Part shown: piece after piece, positions 33,060 to 44,459 of the stretch
How positions within the stretch are numbered: the first letter of the stretch is position 1
How the letters are laid out: every line of letters starts with the position of its first letter
Origin: Diphasiastrum complanatum
Lineage: Eukaryota; Streptophyta; Lycopodiopsida; Lycopodiales; Lycopodiaceae
Length of the DNA stretch: 64,000 nt
Assembly: GCA_029204225.1 (NCBI GenBank)
Contig: CM055097.1
Span: 69,306,572-69,370,571, forward strand
Direction of reading: 5' to 3'
Notes under the pieces: generated by a model
The model's database searches: none
What the model saw: the letters and a program-made list of their open reading frames with translations, nothing else
What the model was told of the DNA's origin: nothing
Made by a program: the position numbers and the translations under genes

Positions 33060-33560
33060 TTACCACTTAGATTCTTGCCACGTGTCACACCGCCACTTGT
33101 ACTCCTCCTAATCGTCCATTACTACAGCACGTGGCAAGATCGGAGCGTTGTCACAGCATCCAACGGTGGTGGACTCTGAATCATCCATCCGATTAGGATG
33201 CGAGAGAATTGAACTCGGCAGTTAACGTTGTGCGACGTGGACGGCTTCCCATTGGCTGAAACCCCGAGTGCTGCTTACGTGGCAATTCCTTTTTTTTTTT
33301 TCGCGTGTATTCATATTCTGGACACGGGATGGCCCCATTTGCTTGGAAAGGGATTAGCGGGTGACCACGTGGCCAAGGTAGTAACGGCATCACTTAATGA
33401 AGGGCAAAAACCAAAAGGGAAAGGCCCATGAGACCACGGGACGGCTGGCCTACCCTTCCAGGCCCGTCATGCTCGGCGCGCTGATGGCCTACCCTTTGAA
33501 AAGGCTCTTCCAATAGAGACAATCTGTAACATCCCCTTGTTCCACGTGGCGCTTTACCAC
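33060..33560. promoter_or_regulatory. G-box-rich promoter region
   Basis: Four perfect CACGTG boxes at 33079-33084, 33128-33133, 33366-33371 and 33543-33548, plus TACGTGG near 33277 and an ATTGG (reverse CCAAT) near 33251. G-boxes bind plant bZIP and bHLH factors in light and abscisic-acid responses. It lies directly upstream of the small minus-strand gene. The first pair is arranged as an inverted repeat (cttgccacgtg ... cacgtggcaag). Confidence 0.6.
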
Positions 33561-34039
33561 TGGCTCAAGGAGCCTTGAACTATAATATTCTACTTGCAAA
33601 CTGGCCCCAAGGGCCTAGGGGTATCTTACTTAGAGCTCTCTCAATTCAGACTTGGCCAAGGGCCCCAAGAGCAGGGTATCTAAGTTGGTGGTCTCTCATA
33701 TCACACTTTGCCTCTTCAAATAAGTTACAAGCTCTTTATGCTTTTAATGAATACTACGAGATTTTTAGCTTGTTTGTGACATCGATAAGGAAGCTATTTC
33801 TTGAGATAGTGGTAAGCTATGTGGTGACGTTGGTGAGCTATCCATATCAATGAAGGGTCTTTTAAAGGATGATATGTCTTTTTCTCATGAATTTGAATTT
33901 AAAAAGATAACATTCTTTTTAAACTTTCTAAATTGCAAATATTTTTCATTTTTCATTTTTCAATTTTTGATGTGTATGGCAAGATAATTTGAATCACGTT
34001 GTGTTTGAGTTTGCTTGTACTCAGAATCTTCTTGTGTAG

Positions 34040-34092
<53 letters not shown>

Positions 34093-34788
34093 CTATGTAT
34101 TTGTGCTTTTCCATGCAATTCTTTCCATTTTGTTGTGCATTAGTGACTTTTTCCATTCAATTTTTGCATGTTGAGTCTTTGGCTTCTTGCCAAGATTTTG
34201 GTCAATTCTTTGAAAGCTTCATGGCCTCATTACCTACTTCAATGATTAATTTCACTGATTAGGTTTCTGCCAAAAATTATGGTCTTATCCTATTTTTGCT
34301 TTGATCTACCAGTTCTTGCATGCAATATTTAGATTCTCTTTGTACAAAGTTTTTGAAATTCAACTTTCATATGAAAATTTCAAGAACACTCTATAAACAT
34401 TAATTCTCAAATACAAGTGATAATGCTTGTGAATGGAGTATATAACAAATACATACATATAATTCAAAAAATATTGTGAAAAAATCGACAATAATTGCAC
34501 CTACCTTTGTAAATAAGCTTTGAGATACTCAAAACTATAAGAAAGAAAATCAAGAACCATTTCTATAACTTTCAACACTTACCTAGAAAATCATTATCCT
34601 TAGTCTGACTTCAAATATCAAATAAGTACTCAAAGATAGAATGATCTTTTATCTCCACTTTGGAGTATAAACTCATGTTTGAAAAATACACTAATCGATA
34701 AATTTTTCCATCTAGGTTTCACTCTCTATAAGTTAGTTATATTACCTTCATGTAAAACAGCTTGATTTCTGGATGTTCATAGGCTTGA
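33561..34788. other. Intergenic with a CT microsatellite
   Basis: No gene recognised. The only clear structure is the (CT)n tract at 34042-34089; the rest is AT-rich. ORFs reading Leu-Ser repeats here come from the microsatellite. Confidence 0.5.
34042..34089. repeat. (CT)24 microsatellite
   Basis: Uninterrupted CT dinucleotides across about 48 bp. Confidence 0.95.
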
Positions 34789-35760
34789 CTAGTGTCTAAA
34801 TAACAATGCGCCGTATCCGTGCCTCTTGCCAAGTGGAAGGATCTTATTTGTCCTATCGATAATGCGGCATTTATTAGACTCAAATTCTATCCTATGACCT
34901 AAATTAGTAATTCTACTTAATGATAAAAGATTCGTAGAGAGTTTAGGTACATACAAAACTTTTGATAGTAGTTTGAATTGATCATGCTGGAACGTAAATC
35001 TTACAGTGCCTTCACCTTCGATAGTGTGTGTGCTATCATTGCCAAGATGAACAAATTTCTTTGTACTGTAAGGTGTAAAGGAGTGAAAATGCTCACAATG
35101 ACTGGTCATGTGTTGAGTATCGCCAGAATCCAAAAACCAAGAATTATCGAGTCACGCCTTTTGGTCTTTGACCATAAATGCTCCTTCGTCCATGTCGAGT
35201 TCGGGAGATGATGTTGTGACTACATATGTCTGTTGATCTGGTTGCTTGTTGGCATTCTTTGCTTTTAATACCTTGCAATCCTGGATTTCATGATTAGTGT
35301 GTTTGCAATATTACAGAACATCTTCTTATTCGACCGATTTGATAATTGCTCGACTTTGCGTCGGGTTCTGATTTGATGTGAACTGCTTAGAACTTTTTTT
35401 CTTCTATCGTTTTGAGCCTTTGTTGACATATAGAGCATGAGATGGTGGAGTAGATGAGGTGTCTTGACTTCTTCGATTGTCTTCTTGCAGCAACATAGTG
35501 AGAACTCTAGTAAGAGTTAAATCTGAGTGTGTCGATTGATCATCACCCAGTTCTCGTATGTAGAGGGCAAGCTTGAAAGCAATGTCATGATTGCATCTTG
35601 ATCAATCTAACAACTGCCATTTGTTGCAAGAGATTCTTAAACTGGTTAACATGATTCTAAAGTGAATCGCAATTCAACATCTTGAGAGTGAGGAATTTTC
35701 TTCTGAGATGCAACTTGAAATTCGTGTCCCTCACATCATAATCAAGTTTATTTTACTTCT
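34789..35760 (-). pseudogene. copia gag end and protease remnant
   Basis: On the minus strand: gag C-terminal wording near 35430-35520, a degenerate zinc motif (C-KHTNHEIQD-C, about 35290-35330) missing its first Cys, then the protease block DSGDTQHMTSHC (35133 downward). The usual third residue of the active site, Ala, is Asp. A TGA lies just before it (about 35146). The downstream words YVPKLSTNLLSLSRITNLGH and LGKRHG match the family at 61.7-62.0 kb almost word for word. It breaks off at about 34800, before integrase. Confidence 0.82.
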
Positions 35761-38204
35761 TCTATCTCATGGTTGAGATTGTGTGCAAATTATTAAAATA
35801 TGGTAAAACTAGCTACATTGGTTTGCATCATTTTGATGTTGGAGTTGTACTAGAATTCTTGGCTGGTTTTGCTGATGGAAATGAAGCTAATGAAGGTTTA
35901 TTATGTCACTCATTCATGGCCAATCATCAAGTGTTGATGATATCTTGTGGCAAGATGGCAATGGAGGCACATTCATGGAGTTTATGGTGGAGACATATCA
36001 AGAAAGGACAAAGTTGGAGGAGACATGCAAGCAAATGGTCATTACTCACATTTATTGTTTGGTAGTGGCCATATCCTTTTCATGGCTAATCGGTTCAGAC
36101 ACTATGACATCTTCAAACACTTACTTCCACTACGAAATCATTGCATTCAACCTAAAATTTCACATTTTTAAACCCATCAATAAATTTTTTTGCTGTTTCA
36201 ATTCACTAATATTGACAAACATTAGTCCATTATGAAATTGTTGATGAGTAAGTTTACCTCCAACAAAGCAGTAAAGACAGCATCCATGCTAGCAATGTCA
36301 GTCACCTCAACACTGATTATTGTTCGTTGCAAACGTGCTTGATACCTGGTCAAAACCATGCTGTGTTTACTAGATTAAAAATATGTTATGTGATTCTATT
36401 TGTTAAAGTTGGTCATTGATGGACTTGCAACTACTGTTCCATAACAATGAAATAAAATGATTGATAGTTTCTGCAATGTTACGGATTGTATACATTTTAT
36501 GTTTAGATGCATTTAATAACCATTTCATTATTGTGTGGAATATGTTTTTATCAGAGTTCCTGAGTTTGTGACATTGGTTCTATAGTTCTAGTAGATTGGA
36601 ACAATTACTTCAGCTCTAAATTTTCTAATTATTTGAACCATTTTGTTCTATCTTGGTTGATTAGGGTTTACAAAAGATCAACAGTGGCATGTGCCAAGAA
36701 TAGTATGGTATAAGTATGCCTAATGACTAATTTGAAATCATAGGCTATGGTTGATCTTATTTTGTAGGCTATACTTTTTATGCACTTTGTAATTAGACCT
36801 TAAACCAAATTTTATTTATTTACTGCCAAATATATGCTAAATAAAATTTGTGACTTGGAAATTATCATGGCTTACTATCAGGTGGTGACAACTGTGAAAA
36901 ATTCAACTAGTTTAGTTGATTTATTTTGGCAATTTTGAGGCCAACATGAAATTTTAACTTAGAGATAGATTTATATTTGTCAATAATGGCCTAAATAGTG
37001 TTTGTAATATTTTTGGCAAGCAGATAAGTGGGTGAGGTCAAATTTGGACCCATTCTAATTGGCTAGATTTCATACATTGCATCTAGACTAGAATTGCTAG
37101 GTTTTTTGATGAAGTACCAATCAATTACCATTTAGGAAAAGTTTAGGGCAATTGACCAAATGACATTTTGGAAGCTATAAATAGTTGTACCAGCATGGAT
37201 AAATAATCATCACATTTTCTTTCTTTGTGGAGAACTCATCTCTTTTGTTTCTATGTCCATCTCTTGCATATTTCTCAAGTTATCTTGATTTCTAGTGTGT
37301 AGAATGTCATTTTTATTGTTGATATTGCATCCACACATGTGAAGGATAGTAGGTTGCTTCTGTTGTACAGACAAGAGTAGCTAAATCTAGATCCATTAAG
37401 TATGTTTTGGATCTAATTTTTTCACAACAGCTAACATGTTGCGATAAGTAATGTCCACTGATCAGTAAGTATCTAGGGAAGTTATAGCAATATATTGTCC
37501 TCAATTATAAGACTACATAATCATCCATTGGAGGATCGATATGAGATCATAGGCGATACTGTAAATGTACCATGTACTATGAATTTGGATAAAATAAACC
37601 TGGACTGAAATCAAATATCCTTGGAAATCTACCTTCCCATCATCCGATTGACTCATGCAACAAAATGATGATGGGAAGTTTTGAGTTATGATGATAGTCT
37701 TCTACCCATGTTTCTAAGATACTCGCAAATTATATATGTACTACAATAGGCTTTCTCTACAAAGATGTCTAATAAAAGACAATCATTTCTTATTTATAGT
37801 TATATTTAGTGATGTCTTAGATAATAGCCAAACACTTATATGAAATTCAAAGAAAATGTGAATATATATTTGACGCTGGGATAGGCCAAAGGTAAAAGGA
37901 ACATGATTTTTTGAGCAAAAAATGTACAATTAAATCTAAAGGGTTGGAAGTGAAAAATAATAATAATGTAATCAATTTAGTAGGAGAACTTTGATGCACA
38001 AGTAATAATACGTCTTATGCATTATCATTTATTCTCTAATATACTTTTAAGAAAAAACATATGAAACTGTATACAAAATAACTATCATATCGTTTATTTT
38101 GTTATTTCATCCAAATACAATATAAGGATGATGTATTTTAAGTATCGTTTATGTATTTTCAAGTTCAAATAATTCTTAAATTAACACTATATGCTTGAAA
38201 TTTG
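35761..38204. other. AT-rich intergenic DNA, no gene recognised
   Basis: No domain on either strand. Short plus-strand frames at 35769-36235 overlap in all three frames, which argues against coding. A TATA-like tataaatag at about 37179 hints at an old LTR or promoter, but no paired repeat was seen. Confidence 0.45.
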
Positions 38205-39375
38205 TAGCCCTAAATATTATACCCTAAAGAAGCCACTCAATACCTCAGCTGCCAGCGATGGCAGTTGAGGCAAAAAAATTTCCTCAGCTGGTAAGGCAAA
38301 TTTTTTTGCCTCAACTGCCATAGCTGGTTGCTGACAGTGCTAAGACAGTGCTGACTGTGGGCACACTTCAAAAAGGTTGCTTCTATAGATTGTCTGGCAG
38401 ATTACTAGAAGGTGGTTTCCAGGGCTTTCCGGAGTGAGCCAGGTGGGTTGGGCTACGAGCCATGGAATTTCTACGGTAACCCAAGAAGCTTGGATGTGGA
38501 ACAATGCTTACTGCGTTTTTCATCAAGGAGGCAGGAACAATGGATGGCTGGAGAACAACAGTAGCACGCTCATGAATGTATGTCAAGATTTCAAGTGGCT
38601 TTGCTTGGAACTTGGAGCACACTCATTTTCACTGGTTGGAATACAATTTATTCTTCAACACCTTCTGAGGAAGCAAATACCATTCCGCTGGGGGCCCCGG
38701 AGAACTCATTCCTAAACCAAACGGATATCAAATTTTGGTGGAGGTAGCGATCAATTAGTGATCCCACTGCTGATTTATTCCTCAATTATCGCGTGGTTGA
38801 GATGAGCTGGTTGAGATGAGGATGAACAACAAGGAAAGACCAATTCTCATGCTCACAAACACAAATTTTTAATTCACATTGTTCTCAACACACATTGGTA
38901 AACCGTGAAGGCATGTGGAGAGTTTGGTGAGCGCAAAGATATGGGGATATTAGGAGAGGAATGGACCGTGGTTTACATTCCGATCTGCGCCTTCCTCTTC
39001 TTGCAAACAGGTTGCCGCTCTTTCTACTTCACTTTCTCCTCTCAAGTCGCTCAGAACTCTGGTGCCTGTGCTAGTTTCTCAATTGGATCAGCAACCTTCT
39101 TCAACCTCACCCAAACACTTCAAGTCTTCAGACTTTAAATGCTCTCTTAGAAGCTTTTCGTCAAAAAAAGCTTGCATCGATGGAAATGCACTGGAAGTAT
39201 GTCTTTCCTTTCTGCTCATCCTCATCTTAACCAGCTTTGTTTGAAGGCCTTAGCTATGCCAGCTGAGGCAAAAAAAACATGTGTCTAACGCCTCAGCTGC
39301 CAGCGATAGCAGCTAAGGCAAATTTTTTTTGCCTCAGTTGAGATCGCGGGCAGGCAAATTTTTTTTGAGGGGTAT
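38205..39375. mobile_element. Probable non-autonomous DNA transposon with subterminal hairpin repeats
   Basis: Both ends carry the same GC-rich palindromic word family, cctcagctgccagcgatggc-like followed by agttgaggc and a run of A then attt (38238-38320 on the left; 39254-39370 on the right). They are partly in inverted orientation. The inner 0.9 kb has no such words and holds unrelated sequence with several open frames. Clusters of one palindromic word at both ends are typical of subterminal binding sites of CACTA- or Mutator-type elements. I cannot fix the exact termini or a target duplication, so the class is open. Confidence 0.45.
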
Positions 39376-39399
39376 GAATGCTCGGTACCTGCTTGATAT

Positions 39400-40568
39400 G
39401 GATCGTCCCACTGCCTGACATACTCTTTCAGTCCATAGATGCTTCAGTGCATTTTGCAGGCATAGTCAATGACTTGTAGGTAAAACCTGGTGGCTAGTCC
39501 ATGTAGACCTCTTCTTTCAGCTCTCCATGTAGGAATGTTGTCTTCTCATCTACAATGTGGATTTTCAGACTGGTAGGCAACTCCATATGCAAACAATATG
39601 CGTATAGATGTGTGCTTCACAACAGGAGAAAAGGTTTCAGTATAGTCGATGCCATACTTTTGTGAAAAACTCTTTGCAAAAGACTGTCAAATGCAAATAG
39701 ATCTACAAATACAAGTGTGGACGCATCTTTGATGTTCATTCTTGTGAATGCACCCTGATGACTTGCTTTGTATACCACCATTGGATTCATGTGACATAAT
39801 CTCCTATGCCATAGAACATCCATCGATGAGCTTGCTCTGTTGGTAGGCGTACCTTCAAGTGATACAAGTTGTCTTTACATCTTCCTTGAGTGATGAGAGT
39901 ACTGGTGCTGGCATCAACTATGTTGTATTTTTCATTTGTAAATGTCATACACATGCTTGCATCTACTATCCTTGCGACTGATAGTAGATCCTTTTGAAAT
40001 GTTGGCACTTATAGGACATCATCGAGTCTTCTGTCTCTGCCATTCGTGTTGAGCCACAACACTCCAGTTCCGTTCACTTCATGTCTTGATCCATCTCCCA
40101 GGATTATATACCTGGAGCCTCAGGAATCAGTCTGAAAAGTCAGCTATGATCTACCTTGTCATCACAAAATGTGACGTAGCTCATGATTCAAGAACAACTT
40201 CTTGAACATCGACTATCCATGTAGCACAAACATCTGTACACAGAGAAGCAGCTGAGTTTCTATTAGCTCTCTCTTCGGCCATTTTCGAGGATTCCAGTTC
40301 CTCTATGTATGATGTATTGTTGGAGCTCTCTTTTTTGCCTTCTGTCTTCTTGTTCCGTGGATTTTGATAGCAATCCATGGTTGCACGTCCCTTCTTGTGA
40401 CAATGTATACACTCAATTTTTGGATTCAAACAAATTTATCCACCGTGTGGCCTTCACGTCTTCATCTGACACATGTCTTCTTGTCGTTGCCTTGCTGCTT
40501 CCTTTCCATCTTCCTTCTTGATCTCCCTCTTTTTGCTGACTTTAGTCCTATCTTCTTGTCGACTCCCT
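39400..40568 (-). pseudogene. copia nucleocapsid, protease linker and RT remnants
   Basis: The zinc motif at about 40420-40380 reads C-IH-C-HKKG-R-ATMD-C, the His ligand replaced by Arg. The protease active site is not readable. The stretch 40008-39787 holds QKDLLSVARIVDA and DNLYHLK (GAG-pre-integrase). The stretch 39823-39617 starts with VLWHRRLCHMN (HHCC His pair). RT entry words follow at 39660-39400. All parts are in different frames. Confidence 0.82.
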
Positions 40569-41228
40569 TTAAGGATAAGCCTTCTTTTTTGAATGGTCTC
40601 TGTTGTTATAGAGAGGCTGATCAAATTCATTCTTGTCATCATAGTGCTCTCTAGCTTCGACTTCTTCTTTGATGTCGATGATTGCTTTGTTGAAGGTCAT
40701 TGCGGGATCTTTAGCTAGTAGGGTCCGGGTAGTCTGGAACAATTTTGGTAGGGAACGTAGCAAATAGCTGAGCTGCTTCTCTTGTGAGACTACGTGCTCT
40801 GTTCCGGCATTGTGTAATGACATGAACAGGTTCTTCATCTTTCTGATGAAGTTGGTAAGATCTTTGCCATCCCATCTTAGATAGGTAAGCTGATCTTCTA
40901 GATGCCTTATTTGATTGCGTGATTTGGTCTTAAATATGCTAATGAGTGTATCCCACATCTCTCTGGCATTAGAGATTGATGCAAGGTCGAGGGTAATGTT
41001 GTATTTGATGGAAGAAGAGATGACAACTACTGCTTTGTCATTCTTCTCCTTCCATTCTCGAAGTTCTTTACCGCTGCTGGCAGACATCTCTTCGGTGTCG
41101 TCCACCGAGGGCCATAATGCTTCTTCTCTCAATATGAGTGAAGTTTTTGCTTTCCAGGCCAAGAAATTCGATCCATCTGCTTCAAGAACTGTGCCAATCT
41201 TTGAGTGAATGCTACTGATAGAAGCCAT
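40569..41228 (-). CDS. copia gag, intact 219 codons
   Basis: Starts MASISSIHSKIGTVLEADGS and follows the copia gag pattern: NFLAWKAKTSLILREEALW, REMWDTLISIF, LEDQLTYLRWDGKDLTNFIR and LSYLLRSLPKLF. No stop across 219 codons, ending just before the nucleocapsid. It would assemble virus-like particles and could in principle support packaging of related RNAs. The N-terminus matches the gag start at 50342 in the sister element. Confidence 0.85.
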   Translation of the reverse strand: MASISSIHSKIGTVLEADGSNFLAWKAKTSLILREEALWPSVDDTEEMSASSGKELREWKEKNDKAVVVISSSIKYNITLDLASISNAREMWDTLISIFKTKSRNQIRHLEDQLTYLRWDGKDLTNFIRKMKNLFMSLHNAGTEHVVSQEKQLSYLLRSLPKLFQTTRTLLAKDPAMTFNKAIIDIKEEVEAREHYDDKNEFDQPLYNNRDHSKKKAYP

Positions 41229-41276
41229 AGTTTGTGTAACTAGGCTCTAAGAACTTTCAAGTATGATGAACCTGGC

Positions 41277-41289
41277 AGCTCTGATACCA
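41277..41289 (-). other. Primer binding site (tRNA-iMet)
   Basis: On the minus strand tggtatcagagct, one base after the LTR end ACAACA. Confidence 0.88.
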
Positions 41290-41290
41290 T

Positions 41291-41760
41291 TGTTGTGAAT
41301 CCGATCTCGCTCTGTCCCCACTGTTGTGTGAATCGAATAACCAAATGTTCGTTGTGTAGGAGAAGTCGAGCAATCACGATTCACTAATGCAAAGCCCGTA
41401 TGGAGCCGATTTGTTTGGTCGAAACTACTGCTTCATTCTGCGATCAGACATCCTCTGAACTACAGATAGCTACTGCTAATCTGATGTTGATTTATGAACA
41501 GTAGATAATGCCTAATGACATCCGAAATATATCTACTAAGAGCAAGCAAGCATCATCAAACATTTAGAGATTGCACATGATGCAGTAGAATGCTATTATC
41601 AAAATCAAGTATACAACAACAATTTCTTTGAGTGTTGTTTGTTTCCTAGATCAACATGTCGGCGCAAGAGAGCTGTTCTCTCTCACAAATAAGACTAGTT
41701 ACTGCTAATTCTCTGTATCTTGTAACTAGCTACTGCTCGTTACATCTCTGTATATTCTTC
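41291..41760 (-). repeat. copia LTR part
   Basis: Homologous to the plus-strand LTR at 49799-50296 (shared words include gcattatctact, ataaatca and gaagcagtag, and an agcagtagctagt repeat). The upstream end is lost near 41760, where the unrelated gene fragment begins. Confidence 0.72.
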
Positions 41761-41819
41761 TCACGATGATCCAATACATATGTAATCTTGTACTTATTTT
41801 CATTGAATGCTTGACATCA

Positions 41820-42050
41820 TTAAAGAACTTGCATCGAAATGATTCTAAAAAAGTGCTGTCAAGAATAATCCATTCGTCACTGTCCAATTTCGGAAGTGGA
41901 ATGGCCTCAAGAGATCCAAAGCTTCTATGCATATTTGAAATGTAAAGTGACTCATCATAAGTAGATACTACTATCAGCAAGTTCTTTTGGAGATCTCCGT
42001 TAGTATTGCACTTTTTCTTTATCTAAATGTATGACATCCAATAGTGCTAT
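41820..42050 (-). pseudogene. Fragment of an unrecognised protein, second copy of that at 57.9 kb
   Basis: On the minus strand: RRSPKELADSSIY, then a frame change, then SFGSLEAIPLPKLDSDEWII, then ESFRCKFFNDVKHSMKIST. The plus-strand sequence at 57890-58100 reads RGRSPKELVDCGIY, FGKLEAIPLP, SDEWPTLDS, ESLRCKLLIN, MKIST. The same order and spacing show common descent. It is broken by a TAA and a frameshift and abuts a copia LTR. I cannot name the family. Confidence 0.6.
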
Positions 42051-42365
42051 GAAGGATGCTACTGCCTGCATCGCTGCACCTAGCTGGTTTGTAGTCCACA
42101 TGAAGGTAGAAAGCACGTGTTCTCAAAGGTAGTGTATACTTTCTTTTAGAAGGATAGAACATGGACGGACTTTTCATGACTACTTTGTTAAAACATTTGA
42201 TGTCTAATGTGAAAATTCTTATAGCGAATCATGTTTCTTTAAAAAAGAAATGCCTGAAGGCTTCCAAAGATAGGCTGAAGGGGAGCTAATTGTCCTATGA
42301 TAGGAGAGAAAAAGAACAGCTCATCAAGATAATTGAAACTTGCAAGGGAGTTGCAAGGGAGAAGG

Positions 42366-42600
42366 TTTCACCTGCTTCACACAAGTGTCTCTTCACATGA
42401 AACTCTCGGTCCCGTGAAGCCAGGACTGAACAATTGGATAGAACGAGACCCAACCATAGATCTAGAGAGAACAAGACGATGAACAGGAGACATGTGAAGA
42501 GGATGAAGCATTACCTGGCCCGTTCTTGATGTCAAGAACGGGCCGGGTGATGCTTCATGTGAAGAGTCCCTAAGGCGTTTCACCGGTGAAATGGCCAAGT
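42366..42600. repeat. Foldback or MITE-like inverted repeat
   Basis: Core arms gaagcattacctggcccgtt... and its complement, 25 bp each with about two mismatches, are separated by only two bases (about 42508-42559). Outer words tctcttcacatgaa (42389) and ttcatgtgaagag (42556) are also inverted, as are tttcacc (42367) and ggtgaaa (42584). The transcript would fold into a long hairpin. No coding function. Confidence 0.7.
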
Positions 42601-43119
42601 AGGTGGCCTTTCTCAGTGTGAAAAAAGTCTTTTAAAATAAAAAGGGAGAGGCATAGATTTTGGATGTGACTCTCTTTCCTTTGTGAAAAAGGAAAAACCG
42701 ATTTTAGCTCATATTAAGAAACTATGTGCATGACATGTGGATGTTAATGTTTGCTATTTTTGTGAATGGTAGCATTAAGCTATTGTGATGATTGTCAAAA
42801 AATGAGGTGTCACTCTTAGTTAAGTTTGAGCATTATAATGAATTCTTTTTTAAAATTATGTTACAATCTTTGTTTATATTTTATTAACCATTTGAATGTC
42901 ACAAATACGGCAAAGCTTCTTGTGATATATATATTTTAGGAATGACACTTATATTCTAGGTGTTACAGTGCAAGATGCTTGAGAGTAACAATTTTTGATA
43001 AACAATATAATAATGTAAAAGCCAATGCTTATGAGCATGTAACAGATACTTTGAGCCTATTCTGCGCACTTTTTGAATAGATTAAAAAGCAGACGCATTT
43101 TTTATTTTTTTTCACCTAA

Positions 43120-43567
43120 TTTGGGACGTCGGAATCCGACATCCAAATGCGTCGGATAGACGTCGGACCTTTTTTTTGATCATTATGTTAACAGACGTCG
43201 GATTCCGATGTCCTTCTGGGACGTCGGAATCCGACATCCAAGTAGACGTCGGATGGACATCAGATGGGCGTCGGACAATTTTATGGATCATTTATGTATT
43301 TACAGACGTCGGAATCCGACAGGTTTTTTGGACGTCGCAATGCGACGTCCACGTCGGATCACAAGCAACGTCCACGTCAAATTGCCCTTCATCGATCAGA
43401 ATTTTTGTTTTCGGATTCCGGCAACTTGTGTGTGTTGGATTGCGACGTGTTTTAAGGACGTCGGATTCCGACGACCTAATAGCGACGTGTTTTTTTGACG
43501 TCCGCGACGAATTAAAAAAAAATTAAACTCGCGATTCACGTCGCAAATCGCGGCGGGTGTTGTAGTG
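43120..43567 (-). mobile_element. CACTA (En/Spm) transposon end with palindromic subterminal repeats
   Basis: The minus strand starts at 43567 with CACTACAACACCCGCCGCG, the diagnostic CACTA terminus. Behind it the near-palindrome GACGTCGGAATCCGAC or GACGTCGGATTCCGAC and shorter GACGTCGGA/GCGACGT words recur about ten or more times to roughly 43125. Such dense subterminal repeats are the TnpA-type binding sites of CACTA elements. No transposase is visible. The partner terminus was not found in the window, so the element is truncated or has a rearranged other end. Confidence 0.82.
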
Positions 43568-43570
43568 ACT

Positions 43571-44160
43571 GCTCATTACGTTCCAAAATGTACATGTTAA
43601 AAAGGTCAAAGTATCCATTATGCAATGGAAGGCGTCATACACATGCCATTCGGCCCGATTCCAAAAAAATTTCTCGCCCAAAAAATTCAGGAAAGCCTTA
43701 TCTCGCAGAATGGCCTGTGCCTGCGGCCCCTTCCATAATAAGTAATGGATACCCATGGTAGATTTTGTCCATTTTTTGAGCAGCTTAAAAAGTAGAATAT
43801 TCATGTCTTCTTTCGCAATTGCCTGTGTAGTTTGCAAGCTGCATTTTTTTTTCGTGTCAAGCCCATTTATCCTCGCATCAGGCCCGTTACAAATACCATG
43901 TGGCTTCTCTAAAGTGGTAAGTTAGGGTCAAAGTGCTCATTATGTTTCATAAAATTCATGTGAAAAAAAACAAAGGTACCCATTACGCAAGGGAAGGTGC
44001 CGAGCACAAAACATTATGCCTGGTTCGGCTTTCCAAAAATTTTAGACTCTCCTAAAATTTTGGGCAAATTAGCACCTTCCATAATACTTGTTGTTCTTTT
44101 GCCCTTCAACTTAAGCAAACGGACCCCTAAAGTGCAACATGGAGGTATTTTGCCCTTCAA
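43571..44160. repeat. Pair of diverged direct repeats
   Basis: The stretch from 43571 (gctcattacgttcc ... tatccattatgcaatggaag) is echoed from about 43931 (gctcattatgtttc ... tacccattacgcaagggaag). The spacing is about 360 bp, with the same order of words and around 25-30% difference by eye. Nature unknown; no protein domain. Confidence 0.55.
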
Positions 44161-44459
44161 CTTACAAGAAAGTGAGCACTAATTCTTTATCATATACAAG
44201 AGAAATGGGCAATCTACCAATTGAGGACGAAGAAGTACATCCTTTGTTTCTTAGTTTGTTATTCATGCAATGCTCCAAATGTCCAAACATTTGGTGAGTG
44301 GGTAATTTAGTGAGCAAGCTATAGTGTTGATTGGAGGTGCTTTTGGTTTGAAGTATATTTTGATTTCCTAGTTTATATTGCTGAATAACTGTCACTGCAA
44401 GTTAATTCAACACCAAGGATAAAATTACCTAAGCGTCTGCCCACATACAAAAAAGTCAT

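Larger units (their letters stand above)
39378..41760 (-). mobile_element. copia element: LTR part, intact gag, broken pol
   Basis: Minus-strand order: LTR part (41760-41291), primer site (41289-41277), gag (41228-40569), zinc motif, protease/GAG-pre-integrase scraps, then directly RT words (QKYGIDYTETFSPVVKHTSI, 39660-39560). Integrase and the rest of RT are absent, so a deletion joins the linker to RT. It belongs to the same family as 49.8-50.6 kb by LTR and gag wording. Confidence 0.87.

Noticed and set aside
35769-36235. Three overlapping plus-strand frames of 74-110 codons
   Set aside because: Open in three frames at once with no domain, so chance in a stop-poor stretch is more likely than a gene.
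36893-37337. Possible solo LTR starting TGTGAAAAATTC and ending CACACA with a TATA box
   Set aside because: Flanking bases (ACAAC and TGTGA) do not match, and I could not find a second copy; ends are then arbitrary.
43176-43526. 116-codon plus-strand open frame rich in Asp, Val and Gly
   Set aside because: It is produced by the palindromic GACGTCGG repeats of the CACTA end; all three frames are open over them.
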